NCBI GenBank assembly: GCA_013140935.1
Contig: JABFSD010000769.1
Location: forward strand, 1-11,002
Length of the DNA stretch: 11,002 bases
Direction of reading: 5' to 3'
Source: Acidobacteriota bacterium
Lineage (GTDB): Bacteria > Acidobacteriota > Blastocatellia > RBC074
The translations under genes and the position numbers were made by a program. Under the pieces are notes generated by a model. The model did no database searches. It was not told where the DNA came from and saw nothing but the letters and a program-made list of their open reading frames with translations. Shown piece by piece: positions 1-7,618 of this stretch (position 1 is its first letter; each line of letters begins with the position of its first letter).

Positions 1-1
1 G

Positions 2-1042
<1,041 letters not shown>

Positions 1043-1048
1043 AAAATC

Positions 1049-1720
1049 ATGAAGCGGCGCATCGGTGTTTATGGCGGTACGTTCGACCCCGTGCATCGCG
1101 GGCATCTGAGCGTAGCCCGCGCCGTGCTGGAAAACTTTTCTTTGAATGAATTGTTGCTCGTACCGGCTTTCGTGCCGCCGCACAAACGCGGACGCGAAAT
1201 CAGTTCGTCGCATCATCGTTACGCGATGCTGGCGCTGGCGACGCGGTACGAACCGCAGATGCGCATCTCGACTATTGAACTCGATGCGCCCGCGCGGCCT
1301 TACACATTTGAGACGATGGCGAGCTTGCAAGCCGCACACGCCCCGCACGCTGAAGCTGATTTGTTCTTTGTGATGGGCATGGATTCGTTTCGTGAAGTCA
1401 CGCTGTGGCGCGAGTATGAAACCTTGCTGATGAATTACGGCATCATCGTTGCGGCGCGACCCGGTAATGACAACGATGAGGAAGCGCGAGGCAAACATCT
1501 TTCGCCTGCGTTGCAAGCGCGTGTCATAGATTTGCGTGGCGCGCAACGTCCGACCGAAGAGCAACTGGCGACGCCGCATATTTTTGTCACCGATTACGTC
1601 GCCGTTGACGTATCAGCAACCGCGATTCGCGCGGCAGTTGAAGCCGAACAGAGTATTGATAATTTTGTCCCGTCGGTCATAGCCGAATATGTGCGCAAAT
1701 ACGCGCTTTATCGGGACTGA
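1049..1720 (+). CDS. nadD: Nicotinate-nucleotide adenylyltransferase
   Basis: NadD transfers AMP from ATP to nicotinate mononucleotide, giving deamido-NAD in NAD synthesis in the cytosol. The 223-residue protein has the nucleotidyltransferase signature GGTFDPVHRGH at 9-19, the FVPPHK segment at 41-46, RPYTFETM at 93-100 (the family's Y-T-x-x-T region), FVMGMDSF at 107-114 in place of the usual F-x-x-G-A-D, and VSATAIRA at 188-195, matching the C-terminal ISxTxIR motif. Length is typical. The start lies 6 bases after the obgE stop with no strong Shine-Dalgarno, which suggests translational coupling in an operon. The obgE-nadD-rsfS-rlmH order is a common bacterial arrangement, which supports the call. 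Confidence 0.95.
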   Translation: MKRRIGVYGGTFDPVHRGHLSVARAVLENFSLNELLLVPAFVPPHKRGREISSSHHRYAMLALATRYEPQMRISTIELDAPARPYTFETMASLQAAHAPHAEADLFFVMGMDSFREVTLWREYETLLMNYGIIVAARPGNDNDEEARGKHLSPALQARVIDLRGAQRPTEEQLATPHIFVTDYVAVDVSATAIRAAVEAEQSIDNFVPSVIAEYVRKYALYRD

Positions 1721-1729
1721 GCAATTTGC

Positions 1730-2128
1730 ATGACAGCAGTATTGGAAAAAGCAGACGCTGCGGCTTCTGCCGTAACAGAACAGGACGAACTGATTTTGGC
1801 GCAGGTCAAAACTGCCGTCGAAGCCGCGCGCGATAAAAAAGCCTTAGACGTAAGCGTGCTGCGGCTGGTCGCGTTGACTGAATTCACCGATTATTTCGTG
1901 ATCTTTTCCGGCTCGAATACGCGGCAGGTGCAGGCGATTGCCGACGAAGTTGCGTTGCAGCTCAAAAAGCAATACAAGCTGCGCGCGCTGAATAAGGAAG
2001 GTTACGCCAAGGCCGAATGGATCCTGATTGATTTCGGCACGTTCGTCGTTCACGTCTTCGTCGAAGCATCGCGCCGCTTTTACGATCTCGAACGTTTGTG
2101 GCGTGATGCCGAACGCGTCGAGCTATGA
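1730..2128 (+). CDS. rsfS: Ribosomal silencing factor RsfS
   Basis: RsfS (Iojap/RsfA family) binds ribosomal protein uL14 on the free large subunit and blocks subunit joining, lowering translation when nutrients run short. The 132-residue product has an N-terminal tail of about 38 residues and then the family core: [20 protein letters not shown] (residues 39-58), the [15 protein letters not shown] helix, and the C-terminal [20 protein letters not shown] segment leading to FYDLERLW, which is highly characteristic. It starts 9 bases after nadD, and its last four bases overlap the rlmH start in an ATGA arrangement, so the two are probably translationally coupled. No clear Shine-Dalgarno sequence precedes this ATG. 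Confidence 0.95.
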   Translation: MTAVLEKADAAASAVTEQDELILAQVKTAVEAARDKKALDVSVLRLVALTEFTDYFVIFSGSNTRQVQAIADEVALQLKKQYKLRALNKEGYAKAEWILIDFGTFVVHVFVEASRRFYDLERLWRDAERVEL

Positions 2129-2592
2129 AATTGCATTTGGTCTGGATCGGCAAAACCAAAGAGCGAAACTGCGCGGCTTTGATTGCCGATTACCAGCAAC
2201 GGCTGGCTCGTTTTACCACGATTGAAACGAGTGAATTGAAAGAACCTTCCCCCGTGCGCGACGAAAAGCGTCTCGTGGAGAGGGAAGGCGAAAGGATACT
2301 CGCCGCTGTGGAGCGCGATGATTTCATCGTGTTGCTCGACGAGCGAGGACGCCATTTCTCGTCGCCCGCTTTGGCAGAATGGATTGGTGCAAGGCAACAG
2401 GCGAGCGTCAAACGGCTGGCGTTCATCATCGGCGGATTCGCCGGGGTGAGCGAGGCGGTGAAAGAGCGTGCCCAACTCACTTGGTCACTCTCGCAGTTGA
2501 CGTTGCCCCACGAACTGGCACGCGTAATCCTGGCAGAACAGTTATATCGAGCTTACACACTGTTGGCCGGCTTGCCGTACCACAAATCGTAA
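2125..2592 (+). CDS. rlmH: 23S rRNA pseudouridine-1915 N3-methyltransferase RlmH
   Basis: RlmH is a small SPOUT-class methyltransferase. Using S-adenosylmethionine, it methylates N3 of pseudouridine 1915 in helix 69 of 23S rRNA on the assembled 70S ribosome. At 155 residues it has the family's usual length. Visible motifs are the start [13 protein letters not shown], the segment [13 protein letters not shown], the knot and cofactor loop [12 protein letters not shown], and the C-terminal block [20 protein letters not shown] followed by LPYHKS, which matches the family's T-x-P-H-x-L ending in PYHK. The ATG overlaps the rsfS stop by 4 bases. A spacer of about 50 bases separates it from the next gene, which has its own ribosome binding site. 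Confidence 0.96.
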   Translation: MKLHLVWIGKTKERNCAALIADYQQRLARFTTIETSELKEPSPVRDEKRLVEREGERILAAVERDDFIVLLDERGRHFSSPALAEWIGARQQASVKRLAFIIGGFAGVSEAVKERAQLTWSLSQLTLPHELARVILAEQLYRAYTLLAGLPYHKS

Positions 2593-2642
2593 ACTCCCCC
2601 CGCTTAACCGGCGGATATTTCACGCGAGGAGAACCGTAGAGG

Positions 2643-3008
2643 ATGGACCAAAAGAAGCTAGCTTTTTTCAAGAAACGGCTATTGGAAGAACGTGACAAGT
2701 TGCTGGGCGTGGTAAACCGCAACGAAAACCACGGACGCGAAGCCGACACCGAAGCCACGCAAGACCCGGCGGACAAGGCTTCGAACTCATACACGAAAGA
2801 ATTGCTGTTCAGCCAATCCACTGGTGAACGCGCGATCTTGATGCAAATCGAAGAAGCCCTGCAACGCATCGAAGACGAAGAGTTCGGCATCTGCCTCGTC
2901 AGCGGCGAAGAGATTCCGTACAAGCGCCTCGAAGCCGTACCCTGGGCGCGTTACACGATTGCAGTTCAAGAAAAAATCGAACGCGGCGAACTCGAAGAAG
3001 AAGAGTAG
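2643..3008 (+). CDS. DksA/TraR-family protein with degenerate zinc-finger cysteines
   Basis: DksA/TraR proteins insert a coiled coil into the RNA polymerase secondary channel and, with ppGpp, retune initiation at stable-RNA and stress promoters. This 121-residue protein has a charged N-terminal coiled coil (about 1-35), the tip motif DPADKA at 41-46 that matches the DxxDxA signature, a second helix with [13 protein letters not shown] at 70-82, and a C-terminal fold where the Cys4 zinc site normally sits. Aligned by eye, only C84 remains; the other three positions are S87, T105 and V108, so zinc binding as in DksA is unlikely. [16 protein letters not shown] keeps the rest of the family pattern. 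A GAGGAG sits 11 bases before the ATG. It ends the obgE cluster and is followed by a strong terminator. Whether it binds polymerase is inferred from the family. Confidence 0.85.
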   Translation: MDQKKLAFFKKRLLEERDKLLGVVNRNENHGREADTEATQDPADKASNSYTKELLFSQSTGERAILMQIEEALQRIEDEEFGICLVSGEEIPYKRLEAVPWARYTIAVQEKIERGELEEEE

Positions 3009-3034
3009 CTGCTATTCATTAGCCACCAGTTACA

Positions 3035-3074
3035 ACAAAGCCCGAACCGGTTTGATAACCGGTTCGGGCTTTGT
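3035..3074 (+). terminator. Strong intrinsic terminator of the obgE cluster
   Basis: Two perfectly complementary 18-base arms (3035-3052 and 3057-3074) enclose a TGAT loop. The stem is GC-rich in its middle (GCCCGAACCGG) and is followed by CTTTC. It starts 27 bases after the dksA-like stop codon. The 3' arm ends in CTTTGT, so the stem itself supplies part of the T-rich side. Its symmetry means it could also stop transcription arriving on the - strand from the secreted-protein gene. Confidence 0.9.
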
Positions 3075-3189
3075 CTTTCAACAGTCGTACAGGCAACTGG
3101 TCATGCCATTGAGGAAACAGAAACGAGGGAGCGTCCCTTGAATGATGATCCGATTATCGTGGGCGAGCACGCCGCTGATGCGGTTTGTA

Positions 3190-3292
3190 TACAGCGGGTT
3201 TCGTTTACGTGAAGAGAGTGATTGTCCAATGTAGTGGGGTTAGTAATCCGCCCTACACCGCCTGTCTCTTCATTCGAGCGAAATCCGCTGTA
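3190..3292. repeat. TA-flanked inverted-repeat element (MITE-like or structured RNA)
   Basis: The ends pair over 14 consecutive positions (3190-3203 with 3279-3292), all Watson-Crick except one G-T at 3198/3284. Inside, an 8-base stem (3210-3217 with 3265-3272) continues the fold, and a third short stem with a one-base bulge joins 3231-3237 to 3251-3256. The outermost pair of each arm is TA. The core from 3192 to 3290, 99 bases beginning CAGCGGGTTTCG, is therefore flanked by TA on both sides, as for elements moved by IS630/mariner-type transposases. No coding capacity is visible. A structured RNA is the alternative reading. Confidence 0.5.
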
Positions 3293-3454
3293 ACGTTCCG
3301 TGATGAGTGCCATTTCTGTTGGCGCTACACTTTGGATTGGAATTGCTGACTGAGCTTATCGTGGGTCTTTATTGCGGTAAAGCTGTTTGGTTCTAACTCG
3401 TCTGGGGTAGTTACGTTAGTTATTTCTCCCTGTGGCTAAATCTTGAATTTACAA

Positions 3455-4384
3455 TTACCCGCAAGTATGCAGCTCACACGAACACGTAAGTTGGCACCAC
3501 CAATAATCTGTTGGGCATACTTCTGGAATGCAATCAGGTGGGCAATCTTGAGCGACCTCTATGGTTATCGGGTTGGCCTCGCAAGGATCACCAACCGAGT
3601 TGGCGCAAATAGTCTGTTCTTGATTCGCGTCAACAGTCCCATAAGAACTTGCTTGAAGGTCATCCTGAAAATAATAGCAATTAGACTCACCTTCAAAACC
3701 GCACAGCACTTGCGCGGTGCCTGCATACCAATAGCTACAATTAGAAGCCTGTAGCTTCAGGCTTATCTTTTGAATATTACGAAGCTGGGCAGGGCTGCGA
3801 ATTACGACCCATTTGTTGGGAGTCACAGAATCGCGTCTATGCATATACCCTAATCGCCACATGGTATCATCATCAAACATGACAGCATCTATGATCAGTT
3901 TTACTTGTTTAATATCGCCTGCGGATTTCCCCATTCCTTCGACGGCTTTCCGCAACACTTCATATTTTAACTCGGTTATTTCAAAAATAGCAGTATCGTT
4001 CGGCAAAATAGATATGCCTTGTCCTTTAAGGAATTTCTCATGATTTCCCCAGCCCAGTGGGTAGGAAAAAAACGAAGATTTCTTATTTTCGTTAAGAAAT
4101 CTCAAAGTAACCCCAATTTGCGTAATAGTTTTAGGGGAAACGTTTTTTACCTTAAAGGACAATTTTTGAATCCAATTATCGTCTATTGTAAATTCTTCGT
4201 TGAGGGTTATGATTTTCTTGTCTGACAGTGCTTCAATAATCGCTACCGGTTGGCGATATTGAGCAGACGCAATAAGCATCTTCCCTGATTGATTCTGAGC
4301 TTCTAGTGTTTTATTGCTCAGAGCAAACAAACCAATTATGGTAAGCAATATTAAGGCCAATTTTTTGATGATAGGGTGTAACAT
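3455..4384 (-). CDS. Secreted protein with beta-rich domain and Cys-rich C-terminus
   Basis: I cannot assign a function. The 309-residue product starts with a signal peptide: two lysines, then a hydrophobic stretch LALILLTIIGLFAL (9-22), with probable cleavage near residue 30. Residues about 35-195 look beta-rich, with KVKNVSPKTITQIGVTLRF followed later by VMFDDDTMWRLGYMHRRD; I have seen similar patterns in hypothetical exported proteins of Acidobacteriota, but that is memory, not a search. All twelve cysteines fall between residues 216 and 308, the last eight within 28 residues (CPPDC to CSCELHTCG). That suggests a disulfide-stabilised extracellular module or, less likely, a metal site. AAGGAGA lies just upstream of the ATG and supports the start. 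Local GC is low, about one third in 4321-4380, unlike the neighbouring housekeeping genes. The ECF-like sigma gene is upstream on the same strand. Confidence 0.8.
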   Translation of the reverse strand: MLHPIIKKLALILLTIIGLFALSNKTLEAQNQSGKMLIASAQYRQPVAIIEALSDKKIITLNEEFTIDDNWIQKLSFKVKNVSPKTITQIGVTLRFLNENKKSSFFSYPLGWGNHEKFLKGQGISILPNDTAIFEITELKYEVLRKAVEGMGKSAGDIKQVKLIIDAVMFDDDTMWRLGYMHRRDSVTPNKWVVIRSPAQLRNIQKISLKLQASNCSYWYAGTAQVLCGFEGESNCYYFQDDLQASSYGTVDANQEQTICANSVGDPCEANPITIEVAQDCPPDCIPEVCPTDYWWCQLTCSCELHTCG

Positions 4385-4686
4385 CTTAAGTTCTCCTTTT
4401 TTATTAGTTGTAAGTTAGGAGGTAGAATTATTCTGATATCTGATTTCAAATTCGTCCCTAAATTAATATTTTAGGACATTCTAAATACCAGCTTGATTGC
4501 TCCTTAACTTAACTTTCAGCGACATCACGTTAGCACCATCCGTAATGTCTGAGATTGGGCTTACGTCGGTCTGCACCTACAATATCAACCCGCTAACCAA
4601 TTACAATACCGCCTACGAGACTTTGAAGCGACTTCCGCTTTCATGGTATTAGAGGCGCGAGAAAAGGAAATGTGACAGAAAGATTT
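4385..4686. other. AT-rich spacer between sigma-factor and secreted-protein genes
   Basis: This 302-base stretch should contain the 5' leader and promoter of the secreted-protein gene, but I cannot pick one promoter with confidence. Visible are its ribosome binding site next to 4384, an AT-rich imperfect palindrome at 4457-4475 (CCTAAA and TTTAGG arms), about 75-90 bases upstream of the start, which could be an operator, and a stop-free + strand frame from 4497 to 4652 of about 51 codons with no ribosome binding site or recognisable product. Confidence 0.5.
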
Positions 4687-5235
4687 TTACCTGCCGAATC
4701 GCCGATGCAATTTCTCAAGCAACCGTTCTTTTCGCTTCCGCACCGCAGTCGGAGTAATGCCAAATTGTTGAGCAATCTCTTTGGCTGGCATTTCATCTTG
4801 CAAACAGAGGCAGATGAATTCCTGGTCTTCCACAGGCCAGTTCTTAATTGCCTTCATTACCAAGTGCCACTCCTCTTTTATCCGCAGCGCATCTTCCTGT
4901 GTAGGCCGCACGTGAAACTTTTCAGGCGGTACCTTTTCCAAGGATACCTTTTGACGCTCTTGCTTCAGTTCCCGACTGATTTCATTGGAAGTGACCCTTT
5001 GCAACCACGTTTGCAACTCCGCATCGTGGTTGAATGTGAGCAAGCGTCGGTAATTGTTTTCGCTAAGATGGAGATATAAGCGTTGCTGCCAACGTGCCAA
5101 GTCATCATCGTGTAGTGACTGACGGCGGCGCAAAAAAGCAAAGCGTATAGCAGGTGCAAGCAGCGGCAGCACTTTTTGCTCAAGAAACTCTTTGGGCGTC
5201 AAAGATTCGAACGGATCATTTTTAGCATCGGGCAT
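4687..5235 (-). CDS. RNA polymerase sigma factor, sigma-70/ECF-like
   Basis: The 182-residue product looks like a small sigma-70 family factor that would direct RNA polymerase to a specific promoter set. Residues about 45-97 resemble region 2, including LQTWLQRVTSNEISRELKQE, the usual W-L-x-x-x-x-x-N pattern near the -10-recognition helix. Residues about 125-180 resemble region 4, with a helix-turn-helix in EMPAKEIAQQFGITPTAVRK followed by the basic RKERLLEKLHRRF. The spacing is that of a two-domain ECF factor. The open frame extends upstream to 5394, but ATG at 5235 is chosen because AGGAG sits 8 bases ahead of it and the upstream residues resemble no sigma domain. No anti-sigma factor or membrane protein adjoins it. 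The nearest downstream gene, the Cys-rich secreted protein, is a possible target, which is inference only. Confidence 0.75.
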   Translation of the reverse strand: MPDAKNDPFESLTPKEFLEQKVLPLLAPAIRFAFLRRRQSLHDDDLARWQQRLYLHLSENNYRRLLTFNHDAELQTWLQRVTSNEISRELKQERQKVSLEKVPPEKFHVRPTQEDALRIKEEWHLVMKAIKNWPVEDQEFICLCLQDEMPAKEIAQQFGITPTAVRKRKERLLEKLHRRFGR

Positions 5236-5398
5236 AGCAATAGCTCCTGTTGATACAACACAGTCGATAATTCGGCTAAAGGGGGAGTTGCTATGATCAT
5301 GGGTGAGCGGAAAATAGGAGCCGAAAGAGGCAAAGTCAAACAGCGGTTGCGTAGTTTTCATTAAAAACGAATCGGCGGGAAAAGCGAGGTACACGCTG

Positions 5399-6496
5399 TT
5401 ATCGCGCTACGCGCGCACCGCCGCCTTTCATCACCTTTTCGACTTCGGCCACCGTCACCATCGAAGTATCGCCCGGCGTCGTCATCGCCAACGCTCCGTG
5501 CGCCGCGCCGTATTCAACCGCGCGCTGTGCGCCTTGCCCGGTGAGAAAGCCGTAAATTAATCCCGATGCGAACGAATCGCCGCCGCCTACGCGATCAAAG
5601 ATTTCAAGGTCGTTGCGTAATGCAGCTTCATAAAATTCGCCGTCGCTGTAACAGATCGCGCCCCAGTCATTCACCGTCGCCGTCTTCGCATTGCGCAACG
5701 TAGTCGCTACGACCTGAAAGTTCGGGAAGCCCGCGACGGCTTGCGCGATCATCGCTTTGAAATTCGCAGGGTCGAGCGAAGACAAGTGTTCGTCTACGCC
5801 CGCGACCTCGAAGCCGAGCGCGGCGGTGAAATCTTCTTCGTTGCCGATCATCACGTCTACGAAAGGGGCGAGGCGGCGATTGACTTCGCGCGCTTTGGCT
5901 TGTCCGCCAATGTCTTTCCACAACGAAGGGCGATAGTTCAAATCGTAAGAAACAATCGTGCCGTGCTGTTTGGCGGCGCGCATCGCTTCTTCGGCCACGA
6001 GTGGAGTCGTTTCAGACAGCGCCGCGAAAATTCCGCCGCAATGAAACCAGCGCGCGCCCTCCTGACCAAAAATCTTTTGCCAATCAATATCGCCCGGCTT
6101 GAGTTGCGACACGGCGGTGTGTCCGCGATCAGAACAGCCCAGCGCCGCGCGTACGCCAAAGCCGCGCTCGGTGAAATTCAATCCGTTGCGCACCGCACGG
6201 CCTACGCCGTCGTCTTTCATCCAGCGCACGTGCGATTGGTCTACGCCGCCTTGATAGATCAGGTCTTGCACGAGGCGGCCTACGGGGTTGTCGGCGAAGG
6301 CGGTGACGACGGCGGTGTTCAAGCCGAAGCAACGCTTGAGGCCGCGCGCTACGTTGTATTCGCCGCCGCCTTCCCAGACTTGAAAGCTGCGCGTGGTGTG
6401 AATGCGTCCGTCGCCGGGATCAAGGCGCAGCATGACTTCGCCTAACGCGACCATGTCCCAACGGCATTGTTCTTTTGCTTTGATTTGTAAACCCAT
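5399..6496 (-). CDS. kdgK: PfkB-family sugar kinase, likely 2-keto-3-deoxygluconate kinase
   Basis: Likely phosphorylates 2-keto-3-deoxygluconate to KDPG with ATP, feeding uronate or Entner-Doudoroff type catabolism in the cytosol. The 365-residue ribokinase-fold protein shows ALGEVMLRLDPG at 17-28, the sugar-binding GGGEYNVA at 43-50, YDLNYRPSLW at 184-193 (typical of KDG kinases), NEED at 219-222, and the anion-hole and catalytic motif DRVGGGDSFASG at 301-312 with D307 as probable base. Most PfkB members have DTxGAGD here; the DRVGGGD form occurs in many KdgK-like proteins, so this is a subfamily mark rather than damage. The start has no strong Shine-Dalgarno; the next in-frame Met (residue 15) would also keep the core. 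It lies 105 bases after the isomerase-like gene, with a long hairpin between them. Another keto-sugar acid substrate is possible. Confidence 0.85.
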   Translation of the reverse strand: MGLQIKAKEQCRWDMVALGEVMLRLDPGDGRIHTTRSFQVWEGGGEYNVARGLKRCFGLNTAVVTAFADNPVGRLVQDLIYQGGVDQSHVRWMKDDGVGRAVRNGLNFTERGFGVRAALGCSDRGHTAVSQLKPGDIDWQKIFGQEGARWFHCGGIFAALSETTPLVAEEAMRAAKQHGTIVSYDLNYRPSLWKDIGGQAKAREVNRRLAPFVDVMIGNEEDFTAALGFEVAGVDEHLSSLDPANFKAMIAQAVAGFPNFQVVATTLRNAKTATVNDWGAICYSDGEFYEAALRNDLEIFDRVGGGDSFASGLIYGFLTGQGAQRAVEYGAAHGALAMTTPGDTSMVTVAEVEKVMKGGGARVAR

Positions 6497-6510
6497 GACT
6501 CGTGGAATAA

Positions 6511-6592
6511 GCCACGGGGAACACGGGGATCACAGGGAAAATTCATAATGTAAACAATATGCTTTCCCCGTGTTCCCCGTGTTCCCCGTGGC
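6511..6592. repeat. Long inverted repeat filling the isomerase-kdgK gap
   Basis: Arms of 30 bases (6511-6540 and 6563-6592) are complementary at 28 positions around a 22-base AT-rich loop. Each arm is built from an iterated unit related to CCCCGTGTT, seen three times in the right arm. On the - strand transcript the hairpin begins 9 bases after the isomerase stop and ends 14 bases before the kinase ATG. A competing small hairpin (CGTGG at 6501-6505 with CCACG at 6512-6516) would use one edge of the long arm. There is no T-run on either side, so a dispersed repeat or mRNA-processing element fits better than a simple terminator. Confidence 0.8.
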
Positions 6593-6601
6593 AGTTAAAA
6601 C

Positions 6602-7492
6602 CTATGCGCCGAGCGCCTGTTTGCAATAGGCGTAACACTTCTTCATTTCGGCAATCGTATCCGCGCCTTTGTATTCGTATTCGATATTCGCCGGAATCTT
6701 CCACTTGTTTTGCGCGAGCAAGGCCAACACTTCTTTGATTTTCGTATCGCCTTCGCCAAAGACGACGTTCGCGCCTTGATCGCGTTTGCGGTCTTTAAGG
6801 TGCAACGTAACGATGCGCGCGTGATGCTTGCTTAGATAATCAACCGGATCGAAATTCGCCGCCGTGAAATGGCCGATGTCGAGGTTGATGCAACTGTATT
6901 CGGAATTGCCTTCCATCGCTTGGGCGAAATCTTCGGCGGTGGCAAATTCGTTGGGAGCGATTCTGGAATGATTGTGCCAGCCGACGCGCATTTTGTGTTT
7001 CTTGGCATAAACGTCTACGCGCTTGGCGACGCTGACCTGGCCTGAAGCGGTGATGCAATTTGCGCCCATCGCCTTCGCCATCTGAAAGCCGCGTTCGATT
7101 TCTTCATCGGTGAAATCGTCACGGAAACTGTAGTTGTAAGCGTAAAGCATGACGCCCGCCGTTTTGAATTTTTGGCCTACGGCTTTGAAAGTGGTGAGCG
7201 GTTCGGTCAAGCGCCACTTACGCATTTCGTCACGTTTCAAGCCTCTGGGTTCGACGTGGCCCGAAAACAGCTCACAACAATTCAATCCGACTTCGACGTA
7301 GCCCTTGATGGCTTCGTCAAGCGAACGGTCGCGGAAGCTGTAACTTTGCGCGCCGAGTTGTACGCCTTTGATTTTCGAGTTGGGCTTTGCTTGTGCGAAC
7401 GGCGAAGCGGGCAGCGCCATACCGGCTAACGCGCCGAAGGCGAATTGTCCGAACCGGCGGCGGCTCAATTCAGAGTGATTGCTGAACGACAT
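6602..7492 (-). CDS. Tat-exported sugar isomerase/epimerase-like TIM-barrel protein
   Basis: The 296-residue product is a xylose-isomerase-like TIM barrel of the sugar phosphate isomerase/epimerase family, which interconverts sugars or keto-sugars with a divalent metal. The N-terminus carries a twin-arginine signal, SRRRFGQFAF at 10-19, a hydrophobic stretch, and a probable AQA cleavage site at 33-35, so the folded enzyme is probably exported. Likely metal ligands are E74 in CCELFSG, H173/H175 in GWHNH, D205/H208 in LDIGHF, H231 in LHLKD and an acidic residue in NIEYEYKG near 271-273. The open frame runs up to 7618, but ATG at 7492 follows an AGGAG at about 7 bases and puts the Tat motif at the expected place. 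It is followed by the KDG-kinase-like gene on the same strand. The exact reaction cannot be read from sequence. Confidence 0.85.
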   Translation of the reverse strand: MSFSNHSELSRRRFGQFAFGALAGMALPASPFAQAKPNSKIKGVQLGAQSYSFRDRSLDEAIKGYVEVGLNCCELFSGHVEPRGLKRDEMRKWRLTEPLTTFKAVGQKFKTAGVMLYAYNYSFRDDFTDEEIERGFQMAKAMGANCITASGQVSVAKRVDVYAKKHKMRVGWHNHSRIAPNEFATAEDFAQAMEGNSEYSCINLDIGHFTAANFDPVDYLSKHHARIVTLHLKDRKRDQGANVVFGEGDTKIKEVLALLAQNKWKIPANIEYEYKGADTIAEMKKCYAYCKQALGA

Positions 7493-7618
7493 TGAGTGAT
7501 CTCCTAAAAAGTGTTGATGGTGATAAAAGTGAAAGCGGTTGCGCCATTGTAGTCGCGTCGTGCCGAAAAAATAAATCGCTCGCCGGTATATCGCGGGTAT
7601 ATCAATGATTGCATGCAA

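Larger units (their letters stand above)
3009..3454. other. Intergenic region between convergent genes
   Basis: This 446-base stretch separates the dksA-like gene from the 3' end of the secreted-protein gene on the opposite strand. It holds the terminator at 3035-3074 and the TA-flanked inverted-repeat element at 3190-3292, both listed separately. The remainder (3075-3189 and 3293-3454) shows only short open frames without ribosome binding sites or recognisable products. Base composition starts to fall toward AT-rich here. Confidence 0.7.

Noticed and set aside
3101..3313. 70-codon open frame on the - strand
   Set aside because: It runs straight through the TA-flanked inverted-repeat element, has no ribosome binding site and shows no recognisable domain.
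4417..4422. AGGAGG on the + strand as a ribosome binding site
   Set aside because: No ATG or GTG follows at a usable distance, and the strand has no supported gene there.
5236..5394. N-terminal extension of the sigma factor
   Set aside because: The frame is open, but AGGAG is well placed before the ATG at 5235 and the extra residues match no sigma-factor region.
5741..6445. 234-codon open frame on the + strand
   Set aside because: It is antisense to the KDG-kinase-like gene, whose motifs are intact. No ribosome binding site or known motif supports it.
5399..6496. Inactivated PfkB kinase because DTxGAGD reads DRVGGGD
   Set aside because: The catalytic aspartate D307 is kept, and the DRVGGGD form is common among KDG-kinase-like proteins, so it is a subfamily variant.
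6561..6592. CRISPR-like or tandem-repeat array from the CCCCGTGTT words
   Set aside because: The words are directly adjacent without spacers and form one arm of an inverted repeat, not a repeat-spacer array.
7493..7618. N-terminal extension of the TIM-barrel protein
   Set aside because: It would bury the Tat signal inside the protein. The ATG at 7492 has a good ribosome binding site.
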